DNA of 64,000 bases from Muribaculum sp. (GTDB taxonomy: Bacteria > Bacteroidota > Bacteroidia > Bacteroidales > Muribaculaceae): NCBI GenBank assembly GCA_009775095.1, contig VSOZ01000019.1, positions 8,927 to 72,926 on the forward strand. The letters are read 5' to 3'. The stretch's first letter is position 1, and every line of letters begins with the position of its first letter. Positions 42,566 to 50,841 of the stretch are shown here, in pieces. A program made the position numbers and the translations under genes. The notes below the pieces were generated by a model. It saw only the letters and a list, made by a program, of their open reading frames with translations, did no database searches and was not told where the DNA came from.

Positions 42566-42961
42566 TTAATTAAGTTCTTTGACGATACTTTTTGCTATAT
42601 CTGTCATGTCCTTGGGATCGAGCGTAAGTTTCGGACGGCAGAAGTTCATGTCGCCCTCTTTGCTTATAGGCACAAGATGTATGTGGGCATGAGGTACTTC
42701 AAGCCCGATCACGGTAACGCCGATGCGCTCACAAGGAAGAGCTTTTTTCATGGCGAGAGCTATCTTCTTGGCAAACAGTTGAAGCGAGAGATAGTCTTCG
42801 TCAGAAAGATCAAACAGGTAGCTTACCTCTTTTTTCGGAACGACAAGCACATGACCCGGAGCTACCGGATTTATGTCAAGAAACGCATAGTGCTTGTCAT
42901 CCTCAGCTATTTTATATGAGGGAATCTCTCCATTGATGATTTTAGTAAATATCGTAGACAT
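42566..42961 (-). CDS. HIT family protein
   Basis: Small nucleotide hydrolase or transferase, 131 residues. Seen: STIFTKIINGEIPSYKIAEDDKHYAF, GHVLVVPKKE, and the catalytic histidine triad in HAHIHLVPI (about residues 95-103). HINT-type enzymes hydrolyse adenosine phosphoramidates. It lies 12 bp downstream of greA on the same strand, a pairing often seen in Bacteroidetes. Confidence 0.93.
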   Translation of the reverse strand: MSTIFTKIINGEIPSYKIAEDDKHYAFLDINPVAPGHVLVVPKKEVSYLFDLSDEDYLSLQLFAKKIALAMKKALPCERIGVTVIGLEVPHAHIHLVPISKEGDMNFCRPKLTLDPKDMTDIAKSIVKELN

Positions 42962-42973
42962 ATGTGTCAGGTG

Positions 42974-43444
42974 TTAAAATGATATTTCAACTATTTCAAA
43001 TTTCGCTATACCGGCGGGAATCTTTATCTCCACGACGTCGCCGAGCTTGTGGCCGAGGAGGCCCTGAGCTATCGGGGTGCTTGATGCGAGTTTCTTTTCT
43101 TTCAGATTTGCTTCGCTGTCGGCCACAATAGTATATTCCATCACCATGCCGTTGGCGACGTTTTTGATTTTGACTTTATTGAGTATCTGTACTTCTTCAG
43201 TGTTAAGCTTGCTGTCATCGATTATGCGGGCATTGGCCACGAGGTCTTTCAGCTGCGAGATCTTCATTTCAAGCATGCCTTGGGCCTCTTTGGCGGCGTC
43301 ATATTCGGCATTTTCAGATAGGTCGCCTTTGTCGCGCGCCTCAGCTATGGCACGCGATATTTCGGGTCGCTTAATTGTCTCAAGATAAGCGATTTCGTCC
43401 ATTTTCTTCTTGTATCCTTCACGAGTCATGTAAGTGATGGCCAT
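42974..43444 (-). CDS. greA: Transcription elongation factor GreA
   Basis: Rescues backtracked RNA polymerase by stimulating transcript cleavage. The 156-residue protein has the usual two parts: an N-terminal coiled coil beginning MTREGYKKKMDEIAYLE with the acidic tip RDKGDLSENAEYDAAKEAQ (the D-x-S-E-N-A-E-Y signature), and a C-terminal FKBP-like domain with SSTPIAQGLLGHKLGDVVEI. Its promoter is well placed at 43538-43568. First gene of an apparent greA-HIT-reductase operon. Confidence 0.97.
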   Translation of the reverse strand: MAITYMTREGYKKKMDEIAYLETIKRPEISRAIAEARDKGDLSENAEYDAAKEAQGMLEMKISQLKDLVANARIIDDSKLNTEEVQILNKVKIKNVANGMVMEYTIVADSEANLKEKKLASSTPIAQGLLGHKLGDVVEIKIPAGIAKFEIVEISF

Positions 43445-43537
43445 GATATTTAAGTTTTATGTTATACAAAAAAATTAAAGGAATCTCGACCGATGGGCGA
43501 GACCCTTAAATAAAAATTCCGTGTAATGTTTACGATG

Positions 43538-43568
43538 CAAAGTTAAGCATTATTTTTATAAAAGTCAA
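43538..43568 (-). promoter_or_regulatory. Promoter of greA
   Basis: Minus-strand TAACTTTG (43538-43545) with TTG at 43566-43568, 20 bp apart, matches the Bacteroidetes consensus. The leader is about 85 nt. Confidence 0.65.
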
Positions 43569-43584
43569 GCCCGCTTTACATGTT

Positions 43585-44511
43585 TTAAAGCACGTTCCGC
43601 AGCAGTCGGTGTATGCCCCGGCCCTCGGCGGCAGTATATCGGAAAGCTGCAATCAGCAATAACTTTTTTGCCTGTAACGGCTCTTTGTCAAGGGCTATGT
43701 TTAAAAGCCGACGTGCTTCGGGTGACTTTTCACGCGCATATAGTCCGGCAAGAACAACGCGCTTAAGCCTGATGTATTTCAACCAGAGGTTGTCGCCTGT
43801 CGAGGCGATGACGGCTTCGCAGCGGTCGAGAGATTTTTCCAGTTGTTCATGGCGGGAAGAGTAATCGCTACCGGTTATAGACGCTATTGACTGTCGGACG
43901 GTGACGGTACATGCCCCGTTCAGGCGATTAATTTTAGGATTTAGCATGAGCAGTCTCATGCCAAGCTCGTAGTCATTCCATGCGGGCAGGGAGTTGTCCC
44001 ATCCTCCGGCCTTCCGTATTAAAGATGTCTTTATGGCATATCGTGCAGTGGAGAGAACAGAGTTAAAGGTATGGCGATAGCGCATGTCGCTGTCGACAAA
44101 CGGCAGTATGGTTCTATTGCCGTCAAGGCCGATATTGCATATGTTCCAGCCGGCAATGTCAAGCGACGGGTCGTTGATGAACGCCTGCATGGCTCGGGCT
44201 ATGTGGCCCGGCTCCATAATGTCATCGGAGTCAAAAAACATGACATATGGTGCGTTGGCCGCTTCAAGACCTTTGTTGCGGGCCGCCGCAGCTCCGGGTT
44301 GTGATTCGCTAAGTACCGATACTTTAAAATCGGAGCTGTTATGCTGTTGGGCCCAACGTGTAAGAACTTCAAGCGAGTTGTCGATGGAGTTATTGTCGAC
44401 AATCAGCAACTCGATCGGGCGATAATTTTGTCGGTATACTGAATCGAGGGTAGCGGTGACTAATGCAGCTCGATTGTAGACCGGTATTATGACAGACAGC
44501 GGTGTACTCAT
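43585..44511 (-). CDS. Family 2 glycosyltransferase
   Basis: GT-A enzyme of 308 residues: STPLSVIIPVYNRAALVTATLDSV at the N-terminus, LLIVDNNSIDNSLEVL, GAAAARNKGLEAANAPYVMFFDSDDIMEPGH with the DSDD metal site (about residues 92-97), and AWNDYELGMRLLM in the acceptor region. It lacks membrane segments. It overlaps the upstream GT2 gene by 4 bp (ATGA), so both are expressed together. The acceptor is unknown; the pair lies away from the main polysaccharide locus. Confidence 0.9.
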   Translation of the reverse strand: MSTPLSVIIPVYNRAALVTATLDSVYRQNYRPIELLIVDNNSIDNSLEVLTRWAQQHNSSDFKVSVLSESQPGAAAARNKGLEAANAPYVMFFDSDDIMEPGHIARAMQAFINDPSLDIAGWNICNIGLDGNRTILPFVDSDMRYRHTFNSVLSTARYAIKTSLIRKAGGWDNSLPAWNDYELGMRLLMLNPKINRLNGACTVTVRQSIASITGSDYSSRHEQLEKSLDRCEAVIASTGDNLWLKYIRLKRVVLAGLYAREKSPEARRLLNIALDKEPLQAKKLLLIAAFRYTAAEGRGIHRLLRNVL

Positions 44512-45494
44512 TTCGGTAACAGTTTAAGTGACAGACGCCACAACGCTGCGTGCGATGACAGTATACGTTTAAGCAAAGACTTAAGCGATGGAGTGATGTT
44601 CAGTTCTTTAAACATTTCAATTGTACTCATGACTAATTCTGGGTCACCTGTCCGGAATGCCTGAGCGAAAATGAAGTTAAGTTTATGGTAGTAAAAATCG
44701 TGGATTACTCTTTGTGGTATATAATACTTCCGCTGCATATAACGGTGTAGCTTTACTACTCCGCAGTATTGCCGTAGCATGGCTTTGTGGCTGCCGGGAT
44801 TTGTTATGGACCGGCCGTTGATGGAATAGCAGCACGTGATGTCGTTAAGAAAGGCTATGGAGCCTATGCGTGATAACTCGACGATAATCTGGAAGTCCTC
44901 ACAGGTGAACTCTTTGTTGCGAAACAGAAACGTATCGCTGTTGTAGCAGGTCATAAAAGCCGATTTACGGTATATAGCCGTGTTCAGCAATATACCGAGT
45001 TTACGCTTTTGTGCGAGCAAAGGAAGAAACAGTGACATGGCAGGGGATAAAGGCTGCCGGAAAACATGGAGTTCTTCCCGAGTCGTAGAAGGCGCGTACA
45101 TGCGGCCCGACTGACTGTCAAAATACATCCAGTCGGTGTGTACAAGCACAACTTCAGAGTTCCGCTCAAGAAGTTCCACCTGCTTCTGCAGTTTACGTTC
45201 ATCGGTCCGGAAGTCATCGCCCGCGCAGTCGGCTATGTACTCTCCGCGTGCATCAAGCACACAATCAAAGTAGTTGTCAAGTATCCCTTTGTTAGTACTG
45301 TTAGCGATGTATCTTATTTTGTCGGGATATTCCTCCGCGTAACGTCGACATATGTCGGGGGTGGAATCGGTAGAGCAGTCATCGGCCAGAACGATTTCAT
45401 AGGTGTATTCGCATTTTTGAGCAAGAACAGAGTCGAGTGCCCGACCTATTGTTTGCTCCTGATTGTATGTCAATACGATTACCGATACTTTCAT
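44508..45494 (-). CDS. Family 2 glycosyltransferase
   Basis: GT-A enzyme of 328 residues. KVSVIVLTYNQEQTIGRALDSVL, EIVLADDCSTDSTPDICRRYAE, NKGILDNYFDCVLDARGEYIADCAGDD with the metal-binding D-x-D-type CAGDD, followed by DERKLQKQVELLE. The C-terminus is basic. It is the first of two coupled glycosyltransferase genes and has a promoter at 45522-45553. A third glycosyltransferase gene is transcribed divergently from 45606, so this looks like a small second glycan locus. Confidence 0.9.
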   Translation of the reverse strand: MKVSVIVLTYNQEQTIGRALDSVLAQKCEYTYEIVLADDCSTDSTPDICRRYAEEYPDKIRYIANSTNKGILDNYFDCVLDARGEYIADCAGDDFRTDERKLQKQVELLERNSEVVLVHTDWMYFDSQSGRMYAPSTTREELHVFRQPLSPAMSLFLPLLAQKRKLGILLNTAIYRKSAFMTCYNSDTFLFRNKEFTCEDFQIIVELSRIGSIAFLNDITCCYSINGRSITNPGSHKAMLRQYCGVVKLHRYMQRKYYIPQRVIHDFYYHKLNFIFAQAFRTGDPELVMSTIEMFKELNITPSLKSLLKRILSSHAALWRLSLKLLPK

Positions 45495-45521
45495 CCGGGC
45501 TGTGATTATTAATACATGTGA

Positions 45522-45553
45522 TAAAGTTACATATAATTGTCTTGCCGTGCAAA
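45522..45553 (-). promoter_or_regulatory. Promoter of the minus-strand glycosyltransferase pair
   Basis: Minus-strand TAACTTTA (45522-45529, one mismatch to TAnnTTTG) with TTTG at 45550-45553, 20 bp apart; start codon 28 bp downstream. Confidence 0.5.
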
Positions 45554-45590
45554 TTGCGTTTTGTCATTATGCCCCGTCAAATATTTTTCG

Positions 45591-45598
45591 TATATTTG
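45591..45598 (+). promoter_or_regulatory. Candidate -7 box of the divergent glycosyltransferase gene
   Basis: TATATTTG matches the consensus and is 8 bp before ATG 45606, which implies a nearly leaderless transcript. No well-spaced -33 box. Confidence 0.4.
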
Positions 45599-45605
45599 GG
45601 GCTGT

Positions 45606-46427
45606 ATGACTCTTGATGTTATGATCGCTACGATAGGTACGGCAGGCATAGAGCGTGTCGCGGCAATGAATCCGCCCAAAGTGGATGGCGTACGTTATAT
45701 TGTGTCATGGCAGATGCCTGACGATGATACCGTATGTGTGCCCGAGGCTCTTAAAAGAGAGGATATTGTCATATACCGCCATGATGATAGGGGGGTGAGT
45801 CGTAACCGTAATTACGCCATGTCAAAAGCTACGGCCGATGTATGCCTTACAGCCGATGACGATCTTATCTACGATGTTGACGGACTTAGGTTTGTTATGG
45901 ATGTGTTTAAGGCAGACATGACACTTGATGTGGCCCTATTTAAGTATTCGGGTGCAAGCGCCAAGAGCTATCCCGACGAGGAGTATGATGTGGAAAGACT
46001 TCGTAAAGGGCATTTTGTGTCGGAGGTGGAGATCGCATTCCGTCGGTCGTCAACGAAAGGCAGGCTTCTGTTTAACGAGCTACTCGGCACAGGCTCCCCG
46101 GTCATACATACCGGCGAGGGGGAGATGTTTGTGTTTACGGCGCTGAAGCGCGGGCTGCGATGCCGTTATTTCCCTATAGTGATAGTCGGGCATCCGGGCG
46201 TGAGTGCCGGATTTCGCACTGCCGAAGGGCCGGGTGGATTGATGGGGCCGGGTGCTATGATATATATGTATCATCGACATACATGGCCGCTGCGCATAGT
46301 CGTCAACGCTTGGCGCTCGGCCGTCAGGAGCAGTGGCGGATTTCTTCAGGCGCTTAGAGATATGAAAAACGGCGCACTGTACGCGCGCCGTTTCTTCAAT
46401 CCGGACGGGACGGAAAAATCTTTATAA
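45606..46427 (+). CDS. Glycosyltransferase, GT2-like
   Basis: Protein of 273 residues. MTLDVMIATIGTAGIERVAAM opens the fold, RHDDRGVSRNRNYAMSKATADVCLTADDDLIYD carries the D-D-D metal-binding stretch (about residues 85-95), and LFNELLGTGSPVIHTGEGEMFVFTALKRG resembles the acceptor part of GT2 relatives in Bacteroidetes. I begin at ATG 45606, 8 bp after a -7-like box and at the start of the domain; an in-frame ATG 23 codons earlier lies upstream of that box. It overlaps the convergent thioredoxin-fold gene by 6 bp. Confidence 0.78.
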   Translation: MTLDVMIATIGTAGIERVAAMNPPKVDGVRYIVSWQMPDDDTVCVPEALKREDIVIYRHDDRGVSRNRNYAMSKATADVCLTADDDLIYDVDGLRFVMDVFKADMTLDVALFKYSGASAKSYPDEEYDVERLRKGHFVSEVEIAFRRSSTKGRLLFNELLGTGSPVIHTGEGEMFVFTALKRGLRCRYFPIVIVGHPGVSAGFRTAEGPGGLMGPGAMIYMYHRHTWPLRIVVNAWRSAVRSSGGFLQALRDMKNGALYARRFFNPDGTEKSL

Positions 46428-47513
46428 ATAAGAAGCTACGGACGAATTAAGCTTTGACAGATCGGTCACACGTTCCGCCAGTTCGCCGTTGGCTATTATG
46501 TAAGTGGTCGGCAGTGTTCTGACGTTGTAGCACTGAAGAGTTGAGGCATTGGCCGTGGGCGGATTGTAGACAGTAATCCACGGAAGGTTTTTAGCCGACT
46601 GCTTCCACTGAAACTCGTCATTGTCAAGAGCCACCTGATATATCTCCAGTCCACGGTCGTGGTACTTGCCGTAAGCATCGGCCAACGCTACATTATAGGG
46701 CGTGGAACCGTCGGCTTGATATACGGTAAAACTAAGTACGACGACTTTGTTGCCATTGACCGCATCGGAGAGTTTATGGGGTATACCTTTGTGATCCATA
46801 AGGTCGATGTCGAAATATGTTATTTCCGTGGCCTTTATGGTGTCGCCTGATGCGCTGCGTGTATTAAGCGGACGATTGGCAAGGAACAGCGCGCGCAGAT
46901 ACTTGGCACGAGGGTCATCGGGCCGGAACTGGGTGTAAGCGTTGGCTACGGCTCCTATGATGCGGTTATCGGCGCGATTGGCGGGATTGAAAAGCCGGGT
47001 CCCGTTTATCTGTTTGTTGATTATGTAGTATGACACAATACCTGCGGGATCGCCTATAATCATGCCTCCGAGCTCGCGTTTGAGTAAAGAATCGCCGGCA
47101 ACGGCGTCAACTCCTTTTTCTTTGGCTACCTGTCGTATACGGCGGTCTACGGCCATAAGCATGTCGGCTGCGGTAGAGCCGCTTATATCGTAAGTGGCAT
47201 CGACGTCGTCGGCATTAAAGTTGACAGTCACCGTCTCGGTGCTGTCGATAGGGAAGTATACACTTTTATCGTCAACGGTTATACGGTATATGTCGGGGTA
47301 GAGAGCTTTGTCACGGCTGTAACTGAAATTGCCTTTGGAGTCGGTCTTCACGGAGTCAAGTGTAAACCAGCGTCCGTTGTCTGACGCTTGAACAAGTAAC
47401 ATCGTTTCAGGGGCGTTTTCTACACATCCTTTTACACTCCAGCTGTCGCTGCCTTTACATGACGTGAGCAGACCGGCCGCAATCAAAACGGTAAATAAAA
47501 TATTATTTTTCAT
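46422..47513 (-). CDS. Thioredoxin-fold lipoprotein with DUF4369-like N-terminus, CxxC absent
   Basis: Exported lipoprotein of 363 residues; lipobox LLTSC gives Cys19. Residues 25-120 form the beta-rich DUF4369-like domain (SVKGCVENAPETMLLVQ, DKSVYFPIDSTETVTVNF). The C-terminal half has an AhpC/TlpA fold: KVVVLSFTVYQADGSTPYNVALADAYGKYHDRGLEIYQVALD and the cis-proline loop LPTTYIIANGELAER. Where TlpA proteins have WCxxC, this one has YQADGST, so it cannot act as a thiol oxidoreductase. Similar CxxC-less relatives are common in Bacteroidetes and their role is unknown. Confidence 0.83.
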   Translation of the reverse strand: MKNNILFTVLIAAGLLTSCKGSDSWSVKGCVENAPETMLLVQASDNGRWFTLDSVKTDSKGNFSYSRDKALYPDIYRITVDDKSVYFPIDSTETVTVNFNADDVDATYDISGSTAADMLMAVDRRIRQVAKEKGVDAVAGDSLLKRELGGMIIGDPAGIVSYYIINKQINGTRLFNPANRADNRIIGAVANAYTQFRPDDPRAKYLRALFLANRPLNTRSASGDTIKATEITYFDIDLMDHKGIPHKLSDAVNGNKVVVLSFTVYQADGSTPYNVALADAYGKYHDRGLEIYQVALDNDEFQWKQSAKNLPWITVYNPPTANASTLQCYNVRTLPTTYIIANGELAERVTDLSKLNSSVASYL

Positions 47514-47595
47514 ATATAGTTCAATCGATTAATTGAGGGAACAAATTTACAATAAAATAACGATACACACACTCAGCTACGGTTAAAAATGCAGG

Positions 47596-49566
47596 TTATA
47601 ACTGCTGCGACTCTTTCAGCCGGCATATTACGGCATATGCTTCCTGTATCAGACCCGCGTAGTGGTTGTGTACGGCTATCATCTGATCGTTCTTTTCCGG
47701 GAAACCGCGCACCTCGTTGAAATCGGCCTCTCGATTCTGCGGGTCAAGATCGATGCCAAAGCTGACCATGCTGTTTTCATTGAAGTCTTTGTGTGCGTCG
47801 ATATTACGTTCCCGGTCAAATGACGCTACTGATTCTGTCCAACGGTGCAGTATTGATATCGCCGCATCCTTTGTAAGCGAGTCAAGTGTTATGCCATAAC
47901 ATGACTTGAAGTTGTCGGCCACATACTCCCATTTGTATTCCGAATACCGATCGTGAATAGTCTGTAAAGCTTTAGCCAATGCTTCGGGCGACGTTATGGC
48001 TCCTTTGGCCACTGATGAGCATAATTCATTTATTACAGCCGCAGGGGCTATGAGACCGGCTGCATCCACCCAACGGCCGACACCTTCATCACCTTCGGGT
48101 TTAAGCAGAGCGCCAAGCGGTTCAGAACAATCAAAGTTTATTCCGGACAATTTTTTCATGACCTCTTCGCCCATGAAAAAGTCAACACCGAGGGCATATA
48201 GCTCACGTCCGTGTCTTATCGACTTCTGTTCGATGATAAAGTTATGGCCCGACGGATAATCGGCATCTGTCTCGCAACGGTTAAGAAAATGTATGCCCTG
48301 ATACATATTGCGCGTTGTGAGCGGTGTAAGCGGGTCATAGTTTATTATGTCAAGACGGGGCAGGTCGTTGCTGCGGTGGTCGCGCTTTTTCCACTTAAGA
48401 ATATCGCGTATAGTACCGAATTTTTTTAGATTGGCCCCCGGCAATACTACAGTGTCGCCATTTTTCTCGACAACGTATGAATAAGGCAGTTCCGATGTAT
48501 CGGGATGCTTGCAGTGCTTTCCGGTGAGGAGTGAAAAAGAGCCGATTCTTGCAGGCCACATTATATAAGCTCCGCTGCCGGTCTTGCATCCGCGCTCCAT
48601 TATGCCTTGGTGAACAGGGCCTATTCGGTATAGGTGATTGCTTTGGTTGGTGCCCGAACCTGCGTTGAAGAAAGAGAACATACCGCCTATCAGCAGAGTG
48701 GAGCGATGCATCGATACCGTATGGGGACCGGCAAAAACCGATACGGCCTCTCCGGCTTCCATTATACAGTTGGCAAAAAATAGCGAATTGTTGGCCAAGA
48801 AGCCGTTGGTCAATTCGGCTTTCTGTCCTACGAATACGTTTTTGACAATAGAACCTTTGTCAACACATGCTTCCGAAGCGAAGACAAAATGTTCGGCAAC
48901 AACATTGGGGCCGACAAATGCACGTTTGCCTACCGTACCGTCCCACAAAAGCGAACAGCTGTTAGTATATGATTCATCATCAAATACTACATCAGTGGCC
49001 GACCCGAGATTTGTTATCTTGGCCATCTTGCCGATTTTTCCGACCGCCGATTTTTTCTTTGATGCATAATCCCGCACCATCTTGTCCATACTTGCTATGA
49101 ACTCCTTGTCATGACGGTAAAATGTCATCAGGTACGCCATCTGGGCGGTTAGCTCTTCAAATATGAGTACACTGCGGCCTCCCTGTTCGTTAAGTACGTT
49201 GACCTCCGTTGCGTTGCCGAAAGCGCGTGAGCCTGTACATATTATGGAGCCGATATTGGTTATGTAGGCTCCGTCATGTATATCGTAGTTTATTATGCGC
49301 TCCCACACTTTTGCTATGTGTACGTTATCGCCTACAGTACAATTATGAAGCGATGCGTCAAATATGCCCGACTGCACAATTATACCTGCTGTGCCTATGA
49401 CAGTCTCGTCGGTCAGGCCGAGGCGTATTTCTCCGGAGAAGTTGACCCGTACATAATTGTTGCAGTCAAAGCCGTCTTTTACTTTTATGTCATTCCAGTC
49501 AGCCGAGTTACACCCGTTTTGTTTCATGACTGAAATCTCAGTTGGTGTCAATGCTCTGTAATTCAT
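47596..49566 (-). CDS. DUF4954 family protein with left-handed beta-helix
   Basis: Protein of 656 residues matching a Bacteroidetes-specific DUF4954 family. The first half is rich in hexapeptide-like repeats (GIIVQSGIFDASLHNCTVGDNVHIAK, GTVGKRAFVGPNVVAEHFVFASEACVDKGSIVKNVFVG; shown as regions around residues 82-110 and 210-250), indicating a beta-helix as in sugar-nucleotide transferases. The middle has HRSTLLIGGMFSFFNAGSGTNQSNHLYRIGPVHQG. The C-terminal 200 residues are helical. Function unknown; related to the UDP-N-acetylglucosamine pyrophosphorylase-like superfamily by fold only. It lies 30 bp after hflX on the same strand. Confidence 0.88.
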   Translation of the reverse strand: MNYRALTPTEISVMKQNGCNSADWNDIKVKDGFDCNNYVRVNFSGEIRLGLTDETVIGTAGIIVQSGIFDASLHNCTVGDNVHIAKVWERIINYDIHDGAYITNIGSIICTGSRAFGNATEVNVLNEQGGRSVLIFEELTAQMAYLMTFYRHDKEFIASMDKMVRDYASKKKSAVGKIGKMAKITNLGSATDVVFDDESYTNSCSLLWDGTVGKRAFVGPNVVAEHFVFASEACVDKGSIVKNVFVGQKAELTNGFLANNSLFFANCIMEAGEAVSVFAGPHTVSMHRSTLLIGGMFSFFNAGSGTNQSNHLYRIGPVHQGIMERGCKTGSGAYIMWPARIGSFSLLTGKHCKHPDTSELPYSYVVEKNGDTVVLPGANLKKFGTIRDILKWKKRDHRSNDLPRLDIINYDPLTPLTTRNMYQGIHFLNRCETDADYPSGHNFIIEQKSIRHGRELYALGVDFFMGEEVMKKLSGINFDCSEPLGALLKPEGDEGVGRWVDAAGLIAPAAVINELCSSVAKGAITSPEALAKALQTIHDRYSEYKWEYVADNFKSCYGITLDSLTKDAAISILHRWTESVASFDRERNIDAHKDFNENSMVSFGIDLDPQNREADFNEVRGFPEKNDQMIAVHNHYAGLIQEAYAVICRLKESQQL

Positions 49567-49596
49567 AATGATTGGCCGTTATGGTCTTTTATAGGA

Positions 49597-50841
49597 TTAT
49601 TCGGTTGCAGTCAAATCTGGATTGTCATGATCGTCATACTTCTGGAAAAGGAAGTCATTGTAAGGGAAGCGAGTCAGATGCACTTCCTTGGCTTTCTCGT
49701 AAAGCTTTTCTTTCAGTTCGTCGATGTTGATCTGTTTTTTTGCCGATATGAATACGCAGTTGTCATGCATTTTAGCCATCCATGTGGCCTTCAGCTCGTC
49801 AAGCGACACGTTTTCACGGGTCGATGGAGTCAGATCGTCGTCATCTTTGGGTTTGTAGGTGAATGCGTCGATTTTGTTGAAGACCATGATCATCTTTTTG
49901 TCATTGTCTTTGCCGCATATTTCCGCCAATGTATTGTTGACGATTTCAATCTGTTCTTCGAATTGCGGATGGCTTATGTCGACTACATGCACGAGTATGT
50001 CTGCGTCTCTTACCTCGTCAAGCGTGGACTTGAATGAGTTGACAAGATGGGTGGGCAGCTTGCGTATGAAGCCAACGGTGTCGGTGAGCAGAAACGGCAG
50101 ATTGTCGATGATGACCTTGCGCACCGTTGTGTCAAGTGTGGCAAAAAGCTTGTTTTCGGCAAACACCTCGCTCTTGCTGAGCAGGTTCATAAGGGTCGAT
50201 TTCCCGACATTGGTATAACCGACAAGAGCCACACGGGTAAGCTTGCCGCGGTTCTTACGCTGTATTGACTTTTGCTTGTCAATGCTTTCGAGCTCGGCTT
50301 TCAGGCGCGATATCTTGTCGAGGATTATGCGTCGGTCGGTCTCTATCTGGGTTTCACCGGGTCCGCGCATACCGATACCTCCGCGCTGGCGTTCGAGGTG
50401 GGTCCACATGCGTGTCAGTCGCGGGAGTAGATACTGGTACTGCGCCAATTCGACCTGTGTCTTGGCATTGGCTGTCTGCGCCCTTTTCGCAAATATGTCG
50501 AGAATGAGGCTTGTGCGGTCAAGTATCTTTACCTGCAGTTCGCGTTCAAGGTTGGCTACCTGTTTTGTCGACAGGTCGTCGTCAAATATTACCAGTCCTA
50601 TGTCGTTGTTCTCCACATATTCCTTTATTTCGTCGAGTTTGCCTTTCCCAACAAATGTACGCGGATTTGGATAGTCGACGCGCTGCAGAAACCGTTTTTC
50701 GGTCACGGCTCCGGCTGTGTCGGCAAGAAACGCAAGTTCGTCGAGGTATTCGTTGGCTTTGGCCTCGTTTTGCTGCGGTGTTATAAGACCTACGAGTACG
50801 GTCTTTTCCGAAGTTTCTTTACTTATTATGTTTTCTTTCAT
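49597..50841 (-). CDS. hflX: GTPase HflX
   Basis: Ribosome-associated GTPase that splits stalled ribosomes under stress. The 414-residue protein has the N-terminal HflX domain with NPRTFVGKGKLDEI and GLVIFDDDLS, the glycine-rich GGIGMRGPGETQIETDRR, then G1 GYTNVGKSTLMN (about residues 209-220), G3 DTVGFIRKLP, and G4 NKID. The C-terminus is short. It overlaps the upstream S41 protease gene by 4 bp (ATGA at 50838), so the two are translated in tandem. Confidence 0.95.
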   Translation of the reverse strand: MKENIISKETSEKTVLVGLITPQQNEAKANEYLDELAFLADTAGAVTEKRFLQRVDYPNPRTFVGKGKLDEIKEYVENNDIGLVIFDDDLSTKQVANLERELQVKILDRTSLILDIFAKRAQTANAKTQVELAQYQYLLPRLTRMWTHLERQRGGIGMRGPGETQIETDRRIILDKISRLKAELESIDKQKSIQRKNRGKLTRVALVGYTNVGKSTLMNLLSKSEVFAENKLFATLDTTVRKVIIDNLPFLLTDTVGFIRKLPTHLVNSFKSTLDEVRDADILVHVVDISHPQFEEQIEIVNNTLAEICGKDNDKKMIMVFNKIDAFTYKPKDDDDLTPSTRENVSLDELKATWMAKMHDNCVFISAKKQINIDELKEKLYEKAKEVHLTRFPYNDFLFQKYDDHDNPDLTATE

